NCBI RefSeq assembly: GCF_000496575.1
Contig: NZ_AYKT01000013.1
Location: 33,227 to 97,226 of the forward strand
From: Geobacillus thermodenitrificans subsp. thermodenitrificans DSM 465
Lineage (GTDB): Bacteria > Bacillota > Bacilli > Bacillales > Anoxybacillaceae
Direction of reading: 5' to 3'
DNA: 64,000 nt
Made by a program: the position numbers and the translations under genes. The notes beneath the pieces were generated by a model, which was given only the letters and a program-made list of their open reading frames with translations, did no database searches and was not told the origin of the DNA. Within the stretch, counting starts at the first letter, position 1; each line of letters begins with the position of its first letter. Shown piece after piece: positions 1 to 9,498 of the stretch.

Positions 1-2446
1 GCGGCTGTTGGAGCTTTCCGGTGCCGATCGGAACAAGGTAGTCGGTTTTCTAAACGAGCAGCTTCGTCATAAGCCGGAAGTGCACGGGACGGAGGGGCAG
101 CTATACATTGCCCCGGCGTTGGCGCGGCTGCTTGACGAAGCAGAAGCCGAAGCGAAACGAATGCAAGATGAATACGTGTCGGTTGAGCATGTGCTGCTCG
201 CTTTGCCGTCCGGTGCTGAGCATATCGCCCGGCGTCTGGCGTCGTTTGGGTTGACACGTGAAGCGCTGTTGACAGCATTGACAAAAGTAAGGGGGAATCA
301 ACGCGTGACAAGTCCGCATCCGGAAGCGACGTATGAGGCGTTGACAAAATATGGGCGCGATTTAGTCGCCGAAGTGAAGGCGGGAAAAATCGACCCGGTG
401 ATTGGCCGTGACAGTGAAATTCGTCGCGTGATTCGCATTTTGTCACGGAAAACGAAAAACAATCCAGTGCTGATCGGCGAACCGGGCGTTGGGAAAACGG
501 CCATTGTTGAAGGGCTCGCCCAGCGCATCGTCCGCAAAGACGTTCCGGAAGGGCTGAAAGACAAAACGATTTTCGCGCTTGATATGAGCGCGCTTGTTGC
601 CGGGGCGAAGTTTCGCGGCGAATTTGAGGAGCGGCTGAAGGCGGTACTGAACGAAATCAAAAAAAGCGATGGCCGTATCATTTTGTTTATTGATGAGCTA
701 CATACGATTGTTGGTGCCGGTAAGGCAGAAGGGGCGATCGACGCCGGCAATATGTTGAAGCCGATGCTCGCCCGCGGCGAACTGCGCTGCATCGGGGCAA
801 CGACGCTGGATGAATATCGACAATATATTGAAAAAGACCCAGCGCTCGAGCGCCGTTTCCAGCAAGTGCTCGTCGAAGAGCCGAGCGTTGAAGATACGAT
901 TTCGATTTTGCGTGGATTAAAAGAACGGTACGAAGTGCACCATGGCGTGAAAATTCACGACCGTGCGCTCGTCGCGGCCGCAGTATTGTCTGACCGTTAC
1001 ATTTCCGACCGCTTTTTGCCTGATAAAGCGATTGATTTGGTCGATGAAGCGTGCGCAACGATCCGCACGGAAATGGAATCGATGCCGTCCGAGCTCGATG
1101 AGGTGATGCGCCGCGTCATGCAGCTTGAAATCGAAGAGGCTGCCTTAAGCAAAGAAACAGATGAGGCAAGTCGGACACGGCTTGAGGCGCTGCAAAATGA
1201 ACTTGCTAACTTGCGCGAGAGAGCGAATGCCATGAAAGCAAAATGGCAACAAGAAAAAGAGACGCTCGATCGTGTCCGCCGCGTGCGCGAGGAGCTCGAA
1301 CGGGCCAAGCGCGAGCTTGAAGAAGCAGAAAACGACTACGATTTAAACAAAGCGGCCGAATTGCGCCATGGACGCATCCCGCAGCTTGAGAAACAACTGA
1401 AGCAGCTCGAGCAGGAAGCAAGCGGCCAAGGAGAAGGAAAGCTGTTGCGCGAGGAAGTGACGGAAGAAGAAATCGCCGAAATTGTTTCACGTTGGACCGG
1501 CATTCCACTCACCCGCCTTGTGGAAGGGGAAAGAGAGAAGCTGCTCCGTCTCCATGAATTGCTGCACGAGCGGGTCATCGGCCAAGACGAGGCGGTCGAA
1601 CTTGTCGCTGATGCCGTCTTGCGGGCGAGAGCGGGCATTAAAGACCCGAATCGCCCGATCGGTTCGTTTCTTTTTCTCGGCCCGACCGGTGTCGGCAAAA
1701 CAGAGCTCGCCAAAACGCTCGCCGAAGCGCTGTTTGACAGCGAAGAGCAGCTAATTCGTCTTGACATGTCCGAGTATATGGAAAAGCATGCCGTTTCCCG
1801 CCTGATCGGGGCGCCGCCTGGTTATGTCGGCTACGAGGAAGGCGGTCAGCTGACAGAGGCGGTGCGGCGCAAGCCATATTCCGTTTTGCTGCTTGATGAA
1901 ATCGAAAAAGCGCACCCGGACGTGTTTAATCTTTTGCTACAGCTGTTGGATGATGGACGGCTCACTGACTCGCAAGGACGGACCGTCGATTTTAAAAACA
2001 CGGTCGTCATTATGACGTCTAACATCGGCTCGCCGCTCTTATTAGAAAGCCGCAACGGCGAAATCGAAGAAGAGACACGGAAACAGGTGCTTGATCAACT
2101 GCGCGCCCATTTCCGCCCCGAGTTTTTAAACCGGATCGATGATGTCGTCTTGTTTAAGCCGCTGTCAACGAATGAGGTCAAAGGCATCGTCGCTAAGTTT
2201 GCCCGCGAATTGTCGCGTCGTTTGGCCGATCGGCATATTGAGCTCGTGCTGACGGAAGAAGCGAAACAGCATATCGCCGAAGCCGGCTTTGATCCGGTAT
2301 ACGGCGCCCGCCCCTTGAAGCGGTTTATGCAAAAGCAGATTGAAACCCCGCTTGCCAAAGAGTTGATCGCCGGGCGGGTGAAAGATTACAGCACTGTCAC
2401 GGTCGATGTCGAAAACGGCCAGCTTGTGATCCGTCCGTCCGCGTAA
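1..2446 (+). CDS. clpB: ATP-dependent disaggregase ClpB (5' end outside window)
   Basis: Hsp104/ClpB-type AAA+ chaperone that pulls polypeptides out of aggregates together with DnaK, in the cytoplasm. The reading frame is open to the window edge, so the true start and about 50 N-terminal residues lie upstream; the TTG at 8 is only an internal Leu codon. Visible in order: the second half of the Clp N-domain repeat, AAA-1 with Walker A GEPGVGKT (near base 478), a long Glu/Arg/Lys-rich coiled-coil middle domain (near 1080-1450) that separates ClpB from ClpA and ClpX, AAA-2 with Walker A GPTGVGKT (near 1680), and a C-terminal D2-small domain. The middle domain rules out ClpC as the best name. Such genes are often under heat-shock control, but the promoter is not in the window. 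Confidence 0.96.
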   Translation, partial: RLLELSGADRNKVVGFLNEQLRHKPEVHGTEGQLYIAPALARLLDEAEAEAKRMQDEYVSVEHVLLALPSGAEHIARRLASFGLTREALLTALTKVRGNQRVTSPHPEATYEALTKYGRDLVAEVKAGKIDPVIGRDSEIRRVIRILSRKTKNNPVLIGEPGVGKTAIVEGLAQRIVRKDVPEGLKDKTIFALDMSALVAGAKFRGEFEERLKAVLNEIKKSDGRIILFIDELHTIVGAGKAEGAIDAGNMLKPMLARGELRCIGATTLDEYRQYIEKDPALERRFQQVLVEEPSVEDTISILRGLKERYEVHHGVKIHDRALVAAAVLSDRYISDRFLPDKAIDLVDEACATIRTEMESMPSELDEVMRRVMQLEIEEAALSKETDEASRTRLEALQNELANLRERANAMKAKWQQEKETLDRVRRVREELERAKRELEEAENDYDLNKAAELRHGRIPQLEKQLKQLEQEASGQGEGKLLREEVTEEEIAEIVSRWTGIPLTRLVEGEREKLLRLHELLHERVIGQDEAVELVADAVLRARAGIKDPNRPIGSFLFLGPTGVGKTELAKTLAEALFDSEEQLIRLDMSEYMEKHAVSRLIGAPPGYVGYEEGGQLTEAVRRKPYSVLLLDEIEKAHPDVFNLLLQLLDDGRLTDSQGRTVDFKNTVVIMTSNIGSPLLLESRNGEIEEETRKQVLDQLRAHFRPEFLNRIDDVVLFKPLSTNEVKGIVAKFARELSRRLADRHIELVLTEEAKQHIAEAGFDPVYGARPLKRFMQKQIETPLAKELIAGRVKDYSTVTVDVENGQLVIRPSA

Positions 2447-2528
2447 AAACGTTTTTAGGCGAAGGGGCTATATCACTGACGGGAGAGATGGTTTCTTTTG
2501 ACGGCAACGAAAAATGGTGCGGCGGTCC

Positions 2529-2570
2529 AAAAGGTGTCCCGATATAGTGTTCGGGGCACCTTTCTTTTCT
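2529..2570 (+). terminator. Rho-independent terminator after clpB
   Basis: The arms AAAGGTGTCCCGA and TCGGGGCACCTTT enclose a short loop and are followed by TCTTTTCTTTC. One G-T pair is present. Confidence 0.85.
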
Positions 2571-2623
2571 TTCACCGATCGTCAAGGGTATAATGAAAAG
2601 AAAAAAGAAAGGAGAGTGCTTGG

Positions 2624-3196
2624 TTGGCGCGGGAACGAAAAATTTCGCTGAATGAGCTGTTTGCCCAAACGAAACAACTTCTCCTTGAACACGGATATGA
2701 AGGATTTACGTTTGGCTTGCTGGCTGAACGGCTTGGAGTGGCGCGGAGTGCAATTTATAAATATTTTGAGAACAAAGAGGAATTGATTACTACATATATG
2801 GTAAATGAAATGGAAGAAGTGTTCATAAAATTAGAACATATACATGTGTATCCTACCTTTGATGAGCAATTTCGTTTTCTGCTCGATTTCATCTTATATC
2901 ATAATGATCTTCATGAAATGATTTCGATTGGAAAACGAATTCCAGAAAACCATCCAAAAGTGCAGGAAAATAAACAGCGTCTCGCCCAGTTTCACAAGAG
3001 AATGTATGAAGAGCTAGAACATTTAATCAAACGGGGAAAACAGGAAGGGAAAATAAAGCCGCACCTTCCGAACCAAGTAATTCTTGGTTATATTTTTCAG
3101 TCAGTCTCTGTTCCTCATTTTCCCGGCATCTCTCTTGCTGAATGGGTGGAAAGCATTAGGGAGATCATTATGTACGGGGTCATGAATAGAAATTGA
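2624..3196 (+). CDS. TetR/AcrR-family transcriptional regulator
   Basis: Predicted repressor of 190 residues, the usual size for the family. The N-terminal 60 residues form a TetR-type helix-turn-helix ending in the typical RSAIYKYFENKEEL segment; the rest is a helical ligand/dimer domain with no recognisable effector motif. The start is TTG at 2624, chosen because AAAGGAGAG sits 8 bases upstream. It is followed after 89 bp by an RND/MMPL exporter, and two near-identical palindromes lie between them, the first overlapping this gene's stop codon. The natural inference is that it represses the exporter. The effector is unknown. Confidence 0.9.
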   Translation: MARERKISLNELFAQTKQLLLEHGYEGFTFGLLAERLGVARSAIYKYFENKEELITTYMVNEMEEVFIKLEHIHVYPTFDEQFRFLLDFILYHNDLHEMISIGKRIPENHPKVQENKQRLAQFHKRMYEELEHLIKRGKQEGKIKPHLPNQVILGYIFQSVSVPHFPGISLAEWVESIREIIMYGVMNRN

Positions 3197-3255
3197 CAGT
3201 TATGTCACTTTCCCATTATCATTAAGTTGTATTTAAAGTGACAAGTTTGTCACTT
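3191..3255 (+). promoter_or_regulatory. Exporter promoter with two tandem palindromic operators
   Basis: The downstream site AAGTGACAAGTTTGTCACTT (3236-3255) has perfect 9-bp arms around GT. The upstream site AATTGACAGTTATGTCACTT (3191-3210) is an imperfect copy with the same geometry, centred 45 bp away. TTGACA (3193-3198) with an 18-bp spacer to TATCAT (3217-3222) makes a promoter whose -35 box lies inside the first operator. Binding of the upstream TetR protein is inferred from position and symmetry. Confidence 0.7.
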
Positions 3256-3285
3256 TTGTTGATCAAACGAAATGGAGGATGAGTA

Positions 3286-5406
3286 ATGAATCGATGGTTG
3301 CAGACGGTGACAGACCGGGTAACGACGAAAAAAGGAATGTGGTGGACACTAGTCGTATGGTTTATTGTCACTGTTGTGTTGGCCGTTGCGGCGCCGAGTG
3401 TAAAAGATTATGAAGTATCGAGCATTGAATCACTGCCGGAAGATGTACAGTCGATGGTGGCGCAAAAGAAAATCGATCAATACTTTGCGAATAGCGACGG
3501 CATCCCTGCGATTTTTGTTTTTCGTTCTGATGACGAGCCGATTTCAACAGAAGAATTGCAGCGCTTGTTGGCCGATATTGAGAAAAACCACCAAGAAGCA
3601 CTTGAACAGCTTGTTCCAATTGCTTCCCTCCCACCGCAAGCCGCAGCACGGTTTTTTGCTGAAGATGGGAAAATCGCGGTTGTTCCAGCGATTTATCAGT
3701 CTTCATTGGAATCGAAAGAAATTCGCACGATCAATGACGATATTCAGAAACTCGTCCATAGCGAAAGCGATGTAAAGCTTTATATTACTGGTCCGGCTGG
3801 CATCGCGGCGGATACGCTGGAATTGTTTTCGCGCGCCGATGTTGTGCTCATGCTCTCAACAGTTGGACTGATTCTAGTGCTGCTGATCATCATTTACCGC
3901 TCACCACTATTGGCGCTCATTCCGCTTGTTGTCGCTGCGTTTGTGTATGAAGTAGTCGTGCAGCTGCTCGGGCTGTTAGGGCGAGGAGGACTTGTCATCT
4001 CCAACCAAACGGTTTCGATTATGTCCATTTTGCTGTTCGCTGCGATTACGGATTACTCATTGTTTATCTTTTCCCGCTACCGGGAGGAGCTGAAACGGTA
4101 CGAGAACAAGTGGGAGGCGATGAAGCAGGCGATGCGCGAGACCGGGCTGCCTGTCCTGTTTTCAGGGGGCACCGTATTGGCAGCGATGCTCGTGTTGTTT
4201 TTCGCCAAGCTAGGGGATTATCGAAATTTTGCCCCGACGTTTGCTCTCACGATGGCCATCATCATGATTGCTTCGGTCACGCTGATCCCGGCTTTGTTCA
4301 CGTTGTTCGGACGTAAAGCGTTTTGGCCGAACATTCCGCGTGTCGGTGATGCCAAAGAGAAAGGAATGCGGACATTTTGGGAAAAAGTTGGTCGGTTTGT
4401 CGTTCGCAAGCCGCGTCTGACCGTGGCTCTCATCAGCTTGCTCCTTGTGGTGATGGCTGCTCATACGTCAGCATTGCGCTATGAGTATGATCTAATCAAA
4501 TCATTCCCGGAAGATATGCCGTCGCGCCAAGGATACGAATTGCTCGAGAAGCATTTTGCTAAAGGAGAGTTGGCGCCAACAACGGTCTTGTTTGAGGGGA
4601 AAAATGCCTTGACGCCACAACAAATGAAAGAGTTGCAGGAACAACTCGAGAAACAGCCGCTTGTCAGTGAGGTGCGTCCGGCCGGCACAGCGGATGATGG
4701 ACGTGTGGTCTCGTTTACACTTACATTTCGGGAAAACCCATACGATGTCAAAACGATTGATGCGTTAGAACGGATCATCGATCGGAAGGAAACGATCATC
4801 AAACAAAGCGGGCTTGATGGACGACTTTATTTCGCCGGAGAGACGGCAGCGAAAGTGGATGAGCGGGTCGTAAACAACCGCGATATGGTTGTCATTGTCA
4901 CGTTGGAGACACTTCTTATTTTCCTTCTGCTCATTGGGTTGACAAAGTCCGTAAAACGATCGCTGTATATGATCGGAACGATTCTCGTTTCGTTCGCGGC
5001 GGCACTTGGTCTTGGCATTTGGTTGACGGATTTGTTGTTTGATATCAAAACTGTCAGCGACCGTGTGCCGATTTATGCGTTTGTGTTTTTAGTGGCGCTT
5101 GGTATTGACTACAATATTATACTCGTGTCGCGCTTCCAAGAAGAGTGGAGAACTCATTCCGTCAACGGGGCGGTCGAACGAGCGGTAGCCCATACTGGCG
5201 GCGTCATTTCTTCCGCTGGCCTCATTTTGGCGGCGACGTTTGCCGTGTTGATGACTCAGCCTGTACAACTGTTGTTTGTGTTCGGTTTCCTCGTGGCCAT
5301 CGGTATTTTACTTGATACGTTTCTTATTCGCGGGATGCTGCTGCCCGGGCTTATTGTCTGGATAGAGAACGGACGGCAGCGAAACGTTCAAACGGGCAAC
5401 GAATAA
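3286..5406 (+). CDS. MMPL/RND-superfamily membrane transporter
   Basis: A 706-residue membrane exporter of the MMPL (YdfJ-like) branch of the RND superfamily, presumably proton-driven and moving a lipophilic compound or drug. It has two tandem halves. Each starts with one transmembrane helix (near residues 20-37 and 375-395) and an extracytoplasmic domain, followed by a block of five hydrophobic helices (near 185-350 and 535-690). Polar residues inside helices (ITDYSLFIFSR and LGIDYNIILVSR) match the family's proton-relay region, which is duplicated in both halves. ATG at 3286 follows GGAGGATG. The upstream TetR gene and double operator suggest substrate-induced expression. The substrate cannot be told from the sequence. 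Confidence 0.9.
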   Translation: MNRWLQTVTDRVTTKKGMWWTLVVWFIVTVVLAVAAPSVKDYEVSSIESLPEDVQSMVAQKKIDQYFANSDGIPAIFVFRSDDEPISTEELQRLLADIEKNHQEALEQLVPIASLPPQAAARFFAEDGKIAVVPAIYQSSLESKEIRTINDDIQKLVHSESDVKLYITGPAGIAADTLELFSRADVVLMLSTVGLILVLLIIIYRSPLLALIPLVVAAFVYEVVVQLLGLLGRGGLVISNQTVSIMSILLFAAITDYSLFIFSRYREELKRYENKWEAMKQAMRETGLPVLFSGGTVLAAMLVLFFAKLGDYRNFAPTFALTMAIIMIASVTLIPALFTLFGRKAFWPNIPRVGDAKEKGMRTFWEKVGRFVVRKPRLTVALISLLLVVMAAHTSALRYEYDLIKSFPEDMPSRQGYELLEKHFAKGELAPTTVLFEGKNALTPQQMKELQEQLEKQPLVSEVRPAGTADDGRVVSFTLTFRENPYDVKTIDALERIIDRKETIIKQSGLDGRLYFAGETAAKVDERVVNNRDMVVIVTLETLLIFLLLIGLTKSVKRSLYMIGTILVSFAAALGLGIWLTDLLFDIKTVSDRVPIYAFVFLVALGIDYNIILVSRFQEEWRTHSVNGAVERAVAHTGGVISSAGLILAATFAVLMTQPVQLLFVFGFLVAIGILLDTFLIRGMLLPGLIVWIENGRQRNVQTGNE

Positions 5407-5430
5407 TGTACAAAAGAACGGACATAAAAA

Positions 5431-5465
5431 CAACGCCTTGGAGTTTTAACAGCTCCAAGGCGTTG
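5431..5465. terminator. Bidirectional terminator
   Basis: Perfect 13-bp arms CAACGCCTTGGAG / CTCCAAGGCGTTG stand between the exporter gene and the convergent yjzD-like gene. Confidence 0.85.
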
Positions 5466-5488
5466 TTATTGATCAAAGGTTTTCTAGA

Positions 5489-5674
5489 TTAATGATGGTG
5501 CCCGGCTGGCTCGTCCGGAATCAAGGCTGCTACTACAACGATCAAAATCGTAGCGACGACACTGATGATCGCGCCGGTCGTAAAATCATAGCTAATGCCT
5601 TGCATCGAGCCCATAACATAGGTCGCCATTTGCACGAGCAAAAACGTCCAGAAAAATGTCCAAAACAGGCGCAT
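5489..5674 (-). CDS. yjzD: YjzD-like small membrane protein (DUF2929)
   Basis: A 61-residue protein with two predicted transmembrane helices (about residues 3-22 and 33-53) joined by a short loop and ending in a His-rich tail (GHHH). Length, helix pattern and the position just before the fabH-fabF locus match B. subtilis YjzD of the DUF2929 family. On the coding strand AGGAGGAAACAAG precedes the start. No function is known. Confidence 0.8.
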   Translation of the reverse strand: MRLFWTFFWTFLLVQMATYVMGSMQGISYDFTTGAIISVVATILIVVVAALIPDEPAGHHH

Positions 5675-5817
5675 CTTGTTTCCTCCTATCTTCGCATCAT
5701 TTCTTCCCTTATCTTATCACAATTTGTTCATTTAGGCATATACCCGGACGTTTTTTTTCGTCGGGCATATCGTATACTGTACAATTATGTATCGCCAAAC
5801 AAGGGTGAATGGAAACG

Positions 5818-6549
5818 ATGGCAGGACAACAACGGTTTTTCCAACTTGATGGGCAATGGTGCATCGTTCACGTGCCGGAGCGCCCGAACGGGTTTGCCCT
5901 TTTTTTAATGGGGGACGGCGATCATTTCGTGAACGAACAGACGAGTTTTTGGCTCGAGCATCCGGGGCGGCGCCAGTGGCTGGAGGAGTGGCTTGAACGT
6001 GGGTATACGGTGTTTTACTCTCATTTGTACGGCCGGCATTGGGGAAGCCCAAAAGCAGTCCGGCTGGCGCGTCAGCTTATCTACTCAGTACTGAAAAGCG
6101 AAATTGTCAACAAGCGCATTTATATCGTTGCCGAAGGAATGGGCGCACTTGTCGCCTCGCAGCTGCTTGGCGCCATGCCAAGGCAAATCCGCGCCGTCGC
6201 CATGATCAACCCTTGCCTTGATGTACGTGCGCAGCTCAGCTATGCGCAGGAACATTCGTTGATGTATCGACGGATGGTGAAAGAAATCGCGCTTGCCTAT
6301 GGCATGAAGGAAGAAGAGGTGCCGGAGGCTGTTCCGTCCCTTTTTCTCAGCCCTCATGATGTTCCGGTGACGATTTGGCAGCTCGCCGGTGTGAGCGAAT
6401 ATCCGTCCGCACTGCACAGCCGCAAATACGAACAATGGATGAAAACGATGAACGATCGAGTGCGCGTCGTTTATCATTTACTGGAAAGGCGGCGCCAGCT
6501 GGCAGCGCAAATCGGACAATTTTTTCGCCAGTACAATGAGCTCCCGTAA
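5818..6549 (+). CDS. Alpha/beta-hydrolase-like protein lacking the nucleophile serine
   Basis: A 243-residue protein with the layout of an alpha/beta hydrolase, in the place of yjaU-type genes of B. subtilis. A strand followed by a nucleophile elbow is visible in IYIVAEGMGALVASQLLG. The canonical GxSxG serine is Gly here (AEGMG), so a normal serine-hydrolase mechanism is unlikely. ATG at 5818 is preferred to ATG at 5809, because AAGGGTGA abuts the first ATG but lies about 10 bases from the second. A terminator follows at 6559. Function unknown; it may be a scaffold or binding protein. Confidence 0.75.
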   Translation: MAGQQRFFQLDGQWCIVHVPERPNGFALFLMGDGDHFVNEQTSFWLEHPGRRQWLEEWLERGYTVFYSHLYGRHWGSPKAVRLARQLIYSVLKSEIVNKRIYIVAEGMGALVASQLLGAMPRQIRAVAMINPCLDVRAQLSYAQEHSLMYRRMVKEIALAYGMKEEEVPEAVPSLFLSPHDVPVTIWQLAGVSEYPSALHSRKYEQWMKTMNDRVRVVYHLLERRRQLAAQIGQFFRQYNELP

Positions 6550-6558
6550 ACAACGAAG

Positions 6559-6594
6559 GCAGACGCATCGTTTGGTTGCGTCTGCTATTTTTTT
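6559..6594. terminator. Terminator between convergent genes
   Basis: Arms GCAGACGCA / TGCGTCTGC, 9 bp and perfect, are followed on the plus strand by TATTTTTTTAT. The stem overlaps the stop codon of the minus-strand gene. Confidence 0.85.
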
Positions 6595-6833
6595 ATGAAA
6601 TCGACGAGTGAAGAGATCTTTTTGACAAGCGGTTTTAACTGTTGCAAAGAGTCCGTCAGCACGCTGACATTTTCAAACAGTTTCATAAAATCAATGTTTG
6701 GCAGCGGGAGCGGATCTGTCTCCTCCCGCTCTTCCCGCCGGTCGGTTTGGCGTGGGGGGAACGGGCCGAACATGAGGCGAGAGAAGCGATCATGCGGCTC
6801 GCGATGCTGTTCTGGTGTTGGATTGTTCGCCAT
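6585..6833 (-). CDS. Small hypothetical protein, Pro/Arg-rich N-terminus
   Basis: A protein of 82 residues that I do not recognise. The N-terminal half is polar and rich in Pro, Arg and Glu; the last 30 residues (NVSVLTDSLQQLKPLVKKI and on) look like one amphipathic helix, a layout also seen in small spore proteins of the YppG/YqfQ type. An upstream in-frame ATG at 6857 was rejected, because the strong site AAAGGGAGGACG lies inside that extension and serves the ATG at 6833. It is convergent with the hydrolase-like gene. Confidence 0.6.
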   Translation of the reverse strand: MANNPTPEQHREPHDRFSRLMFGPFPPRQTDRREEREETDPLPLPNIDFMKLFENVSVLTDSLQQLKPLVKKISSLVDFIKK

Positions 6834-6977
6834 GTAGCGTCCTCCCTTTCGTACCATCTTTACTTGTCATTGTATTGTATGAGCGGAAATGAAAAACGGT
6901 TTGGACAAATGCCTTTAAGTACAGAGAAGCGCCTGAATTCTCTTTGCTTTTCTTTCAAGGGGATCTCCGCTTTTCTA

Positions 6978-7025
6978 TTGCGCACATGCGCTCTTTCCGA
7001 TAAAATTAGTACCAAGTAATAATAA
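6978..7025 (+). promoter_or_regulatory. fabH promoter with FapR-like operator
   Basis: TTGCGC (6978-6983), a 17-bp spacer and TAAAAT (7001-7006) form a sigma-A promoter. TTAGTACC, the characteristic half-site of FapR operators, starts inside the -10 box and reads TTAGTACCAAGTAATAA. FapR represses fatty-acid genes of Bacillaceae and is released by malonyl-CoA. Binding here is inferred. Confidence 0.65.
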
Positions 7026-7114
7026 TTGGTTATGTGGATTGATTGTATATTGGGAATTACGCTGTATTCAAAAGGATTTTCGGTTATTTTGCAAGGAAAA
7101 AGGAGATGAGTAGC

Positions 7115-8047
7115 ATGGGAGCAGGAATTATCGGCGTTGGTTACTATGCACCGGAAAAGGTGTTGACAAACGCTGACTTGGAAAAAATGATGGACACATC
7201 AGATGAATGGATTCGAACGCGCACGGGGATTGAAGAACGGCGCATCGCTCCAGATGAGATGGATACATCTGACATGGCGTATTTTGCTGCTGAGAAGGCG
7301 CTCGCTCACGCGGGCATTTCCGCGAAAGACATTGATTTGATTTTGGTAGCTACCGTTACTCCAGACCGCCCGTTCCCGTCTGTTGCGTGCATGTTGCAAG
7401 AGCGCCTCGGTGCTGTCAACGCTGCAGCGTTGGACATTAGCGCTGCCTGCGCCGGGTTTATGTATGGGGTCGTGACGGCGAGCCAATTCATTGACAATGG
7501 TGCATACAAGTATATATTGGTAGTAGGCGCGGAAAAACTATCAAAAATTATTGACTGGACCGACCGGAATACGGCAGTGCTGTTTGGCGATGGCGCCGGG
7601 GCGGTCGTCATGGGGCCGGTGTCACCCGGACGCGGCATTTTATCCTTTGAATTAGGCGCTGACGGAACGGGAGGAAAACATTTATATCAAGACGAATATA
7701 TCATCATGAACGGCCGTGAAGTGTTTAAGTTCGCTGTCCGGCAAATGGGAGAGTCAAGCTTGAATGTGCTCGAAAAAGCTGGCCTATCGAAAAATGATGT
7801 TGACTTTCTGATTCCCCACCAGGCGAACATTCGCATTATGGAGGCAGCCAGACAGAGGCTCGAGCTGCCGGAAGAGAAAATGTCAACAACGATTCGCCGA
7901 TACGGCAATACGTCAGCCGCGTCCATTCCAATTTCACTCGCTGAGGAATTTGAAGCGGGGAAAATTAAAGATGATGATGTCATCGTCATGGTTGGATTCG
8001 GCGGCGGGCTGACGTGGGGTGCGATCGCCTTGCGCTGGGGCCGCTAA
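7115..8047 (+). CDS. fabH: 3-oxoacyl-ACP synthase III (FabH)
   Basis: Initiates type II fatty-acid synthesis by condensing a primer acyl-CoA with malonyl-ACP; in Bacillaceae it favours branched-chain primers. It has 310 residues. The catalytic triad is visible: Cys112 in [10 protein letters not shown], His235 in PHQANIRI and Asn in [10 protein letters not shown]. The start is ATG at 7115, because AAAAAGGAG touches the ATG at 7106 but lies 9 bases from this one; the [10 protein letters not shown]-terminus then matches family length. It sits 37 bp ahead of fabF in one transcription unit, behind a FapR-like operator. Confidence 0.96.
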   Translation: MGAGIIGVGYYAPEKVLTNADLEKMMDTSDEWIRTRTGIEERRIAPDEMDTSDMAYFAAEKALAHAGISAKDIDLILVATVTPDRPFPSVACMLQERLGAVNAAALDISAACAGFMYGVVTASQFIDNGAYKYILVVGAEKLSKIIDWTDRNTAVLFGDGAGAVVMGPVSPGRGILSFELGADGTGGKHLYQDEYIIMNGREVFKFAVRQMGESSLNVLEKAGLSKNDVDFLIPHQANIRIMEAARQRLELPEEKMSTTIRRYGNTSAASIPISLAEEFEAGKIKDDDVIVMVGFGGGLTWGAIALRWGR

Positions 8048-8084
8048 CAACTTTTAGATTATCGGAAAAAGGAGAGACGAAGCG

Positions 8085-9323
8085 ATGGAAAAAAGACGAG
8101 TTGTCGTGACCGGGATGGGGGCTGTCACCCCACTCGGCAATGACGTCGAAACAACATGGAAAAACATCATTGCCGGTCAGTCTGGCATCGATATTGTCAC
8201 TCGTGTCAATCCCGACGATTTTCCAGCGAAAGTGGCGGCGGAAGTCAAAGATTTTGACCCGACGGTGTTTATGGATCGCCGCGAGGCACGGAAGATGGAT
8301 CGTTTTACACAATACGCCGTGGCCGCAGCGCTTATGGCGGTGAAAGACGCCAATCTGGAAATCAATGAACAAAACGCTGAACGAGTCGGTGTCTGGATCG
8401 GATCTGGTATCGGCGGGATGGAGACGTTTGAGCAACAGTTTGAAACTTTCCAGAAACGCGGCTACCGTCGGGTGAGCCCGTTTTTCGTGCCGATGATGAT
8501 TCCGGATATGGCGGCTGGACAAGTGTCGATCATTCTCGGGGCAAAGGGAATCAATTCGTGCACAGTCACTGCTTGCGCGACTGGAGCCAATTCGATCGGC
8601 GACGCGTTTAAAGTCATTCAGCGCGGTGATGCCGACGTGATGATCACTGGCGGAGCCGAAGCGCCGATTACGACAATGTCGTTTGCCGGCTTTTGTGCGA
8701 ACACAGCGCTCTCGACGAATCCAGATCCGAAAACGGCAAGCCGCCCGTTTGATAAAAACCGTGACGGATTTGTCATGGGCGAAGGAGCAGGCATCATCGT
8801 TCTTGAAGAGTTGGAGCACGCGTTGCGTCGCGGAGCGCCGATTTATGCCGAAATTGTTGGCTACGGCGCCACCGGAGATGCTTACCATATTACGGCGCCG
8901 GCGCCGGGCGGTGAAGGGGGCGTGCGGGCGATGCGCCAAGCGCTCCATGACGCTGGCTTGCAGCCGGAGGAGATCGACTATATTAATGCCCACGGCACAA
9001 GCACAGAGTACAATGATAAGTATGAGACGTTTGCCATTAAAGAAGTGTTCGGTGATCATGCGTATAAGCTCGCCGTCAGCTCAACGAAGTCGATGACCGG
9101 CCACTTGCTTGGGGCGACCGGTGCGGTGGAAGCTATTTTCTCGGTGTTGACGATTCGCGATGGTATCATTCCGCCGACGATCAACTACGAAACGCCAGAT
9201 CCGGAATGCGATCTTGACTATGTGCCGAATGAAGCACGCAAGCAAGAAGTGCGCGCAGTCTTAAGCAACTCATTTGGATTTGGCGGCCATAACGCGACAT
9301 TGATTTTCAAAAAATATGTGTGA
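8085..9323 (+). CDS. fabF: 3-oxoacyl-ACP synthase II (FabF)
   Basis: Elongating ketosynthase of type II fatty-acid synthesis; condenses acyl-ACP with malonyl-ACP in the cytosol. It has 412 residues, the family length. Catalytic Cys164 lies in [10 protein letters not shown], His303 in [10 protein letters not shown] and His340 in [14 protein letters not shown] at 8085 is preceded by AAAAAGGAGAGACG. It is probably cotranscribed with fabH, and the pair ends at the hairpin starting at 9336. In B. subtilis the equivalent fabHA-fabF pair belongs to the FapR regulon. Confidence 0.97.
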   Translation: MEKRRVVVTGMGAVTPLGNDVETTWKNIIAGQSGIDIVTRVNPDDFPAKVAAEVKDFDPTVFMDRREARKMDRFTQYAVAAALMAVKDANLEINEQNAERVGVWIGSGIGGMETFEQQFETFQKRGYRRVSPFFVPMMIPDMAAGQVSIILGAKGINSCTVTACATGANSIGDAFKVIQRGDADVMITGGAEAPITTMSFAGFCANTALSTNPDPKTASRPFDKNRDGFVMGEGAGIIVLEELEHALRRGAPIYAEIVGYGATGDAYHITAPAPGGEGGVRAMRQALHDAGLQPEEIDYINAHGTSTEYNDKYETFAIKEVFGDHAYKLAVSSTKSMTGHLLGATGAVEAIFSVLTIRDGIIPPTINYETPDPECDLDYVPNEARKQEVRAVLSNSFGFGGHNATLIFKKYV

Positions 9324-9335
9324 CGAACGGAAATG

Positions 9336-9414
9336 AGAGCCTTCGGTTGAACGAAGCTGCCCCCGTTAGGCATAACTAACGAGCGGCAGTTCGTTCAAAG
9401 CGAGGCTCTTTTTT
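9336..9414 (+). terminator. Long-stem terminator of fabH-fabF
   Basis: The outer arms AGAGCCT / AGGCTCT enclose a second stem, TTGAACGAA / TTCGTTCAA, continued by CTGCC / GGCAG. A T-run follows at 9410-9414. The stem is longer than needed for simple termination. Confidence 0.8.
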
Positions 9415-9498
9415 GATTGGCGCATCCCGCTCTGTTTCCGCCTTTGTTCACCGTCTTTTCTTCTCCAACATAATGTAAGAGGGAGGGGAGGAGAGACG

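Noticed and set aside
298..2358. Several open frames of 80-160 codons opposite clpB
   Set aside because: Ser/Arg-rich low-information translations antisense to a conserved AAA+ gene; no start signals.
2529..2563. Similarity of the terminators at 2529 and 52900 (shared AAAGGTGTCCC) as a dispersed repeat
   Set aside because: The match covers only the stem arms of two independent terminators; flanks differ, so there is no evidence of a repeat family in this window.
7986..9059. A 357-codon open frame on the minus strand opposite fabF
   Set aside because: The plus-strand fabF has all catalytic motifs. The opposite frame is rich in Arg/His/Cys with no ribosome site or family pattern, as expected for the shadow of a GC-rich gene.
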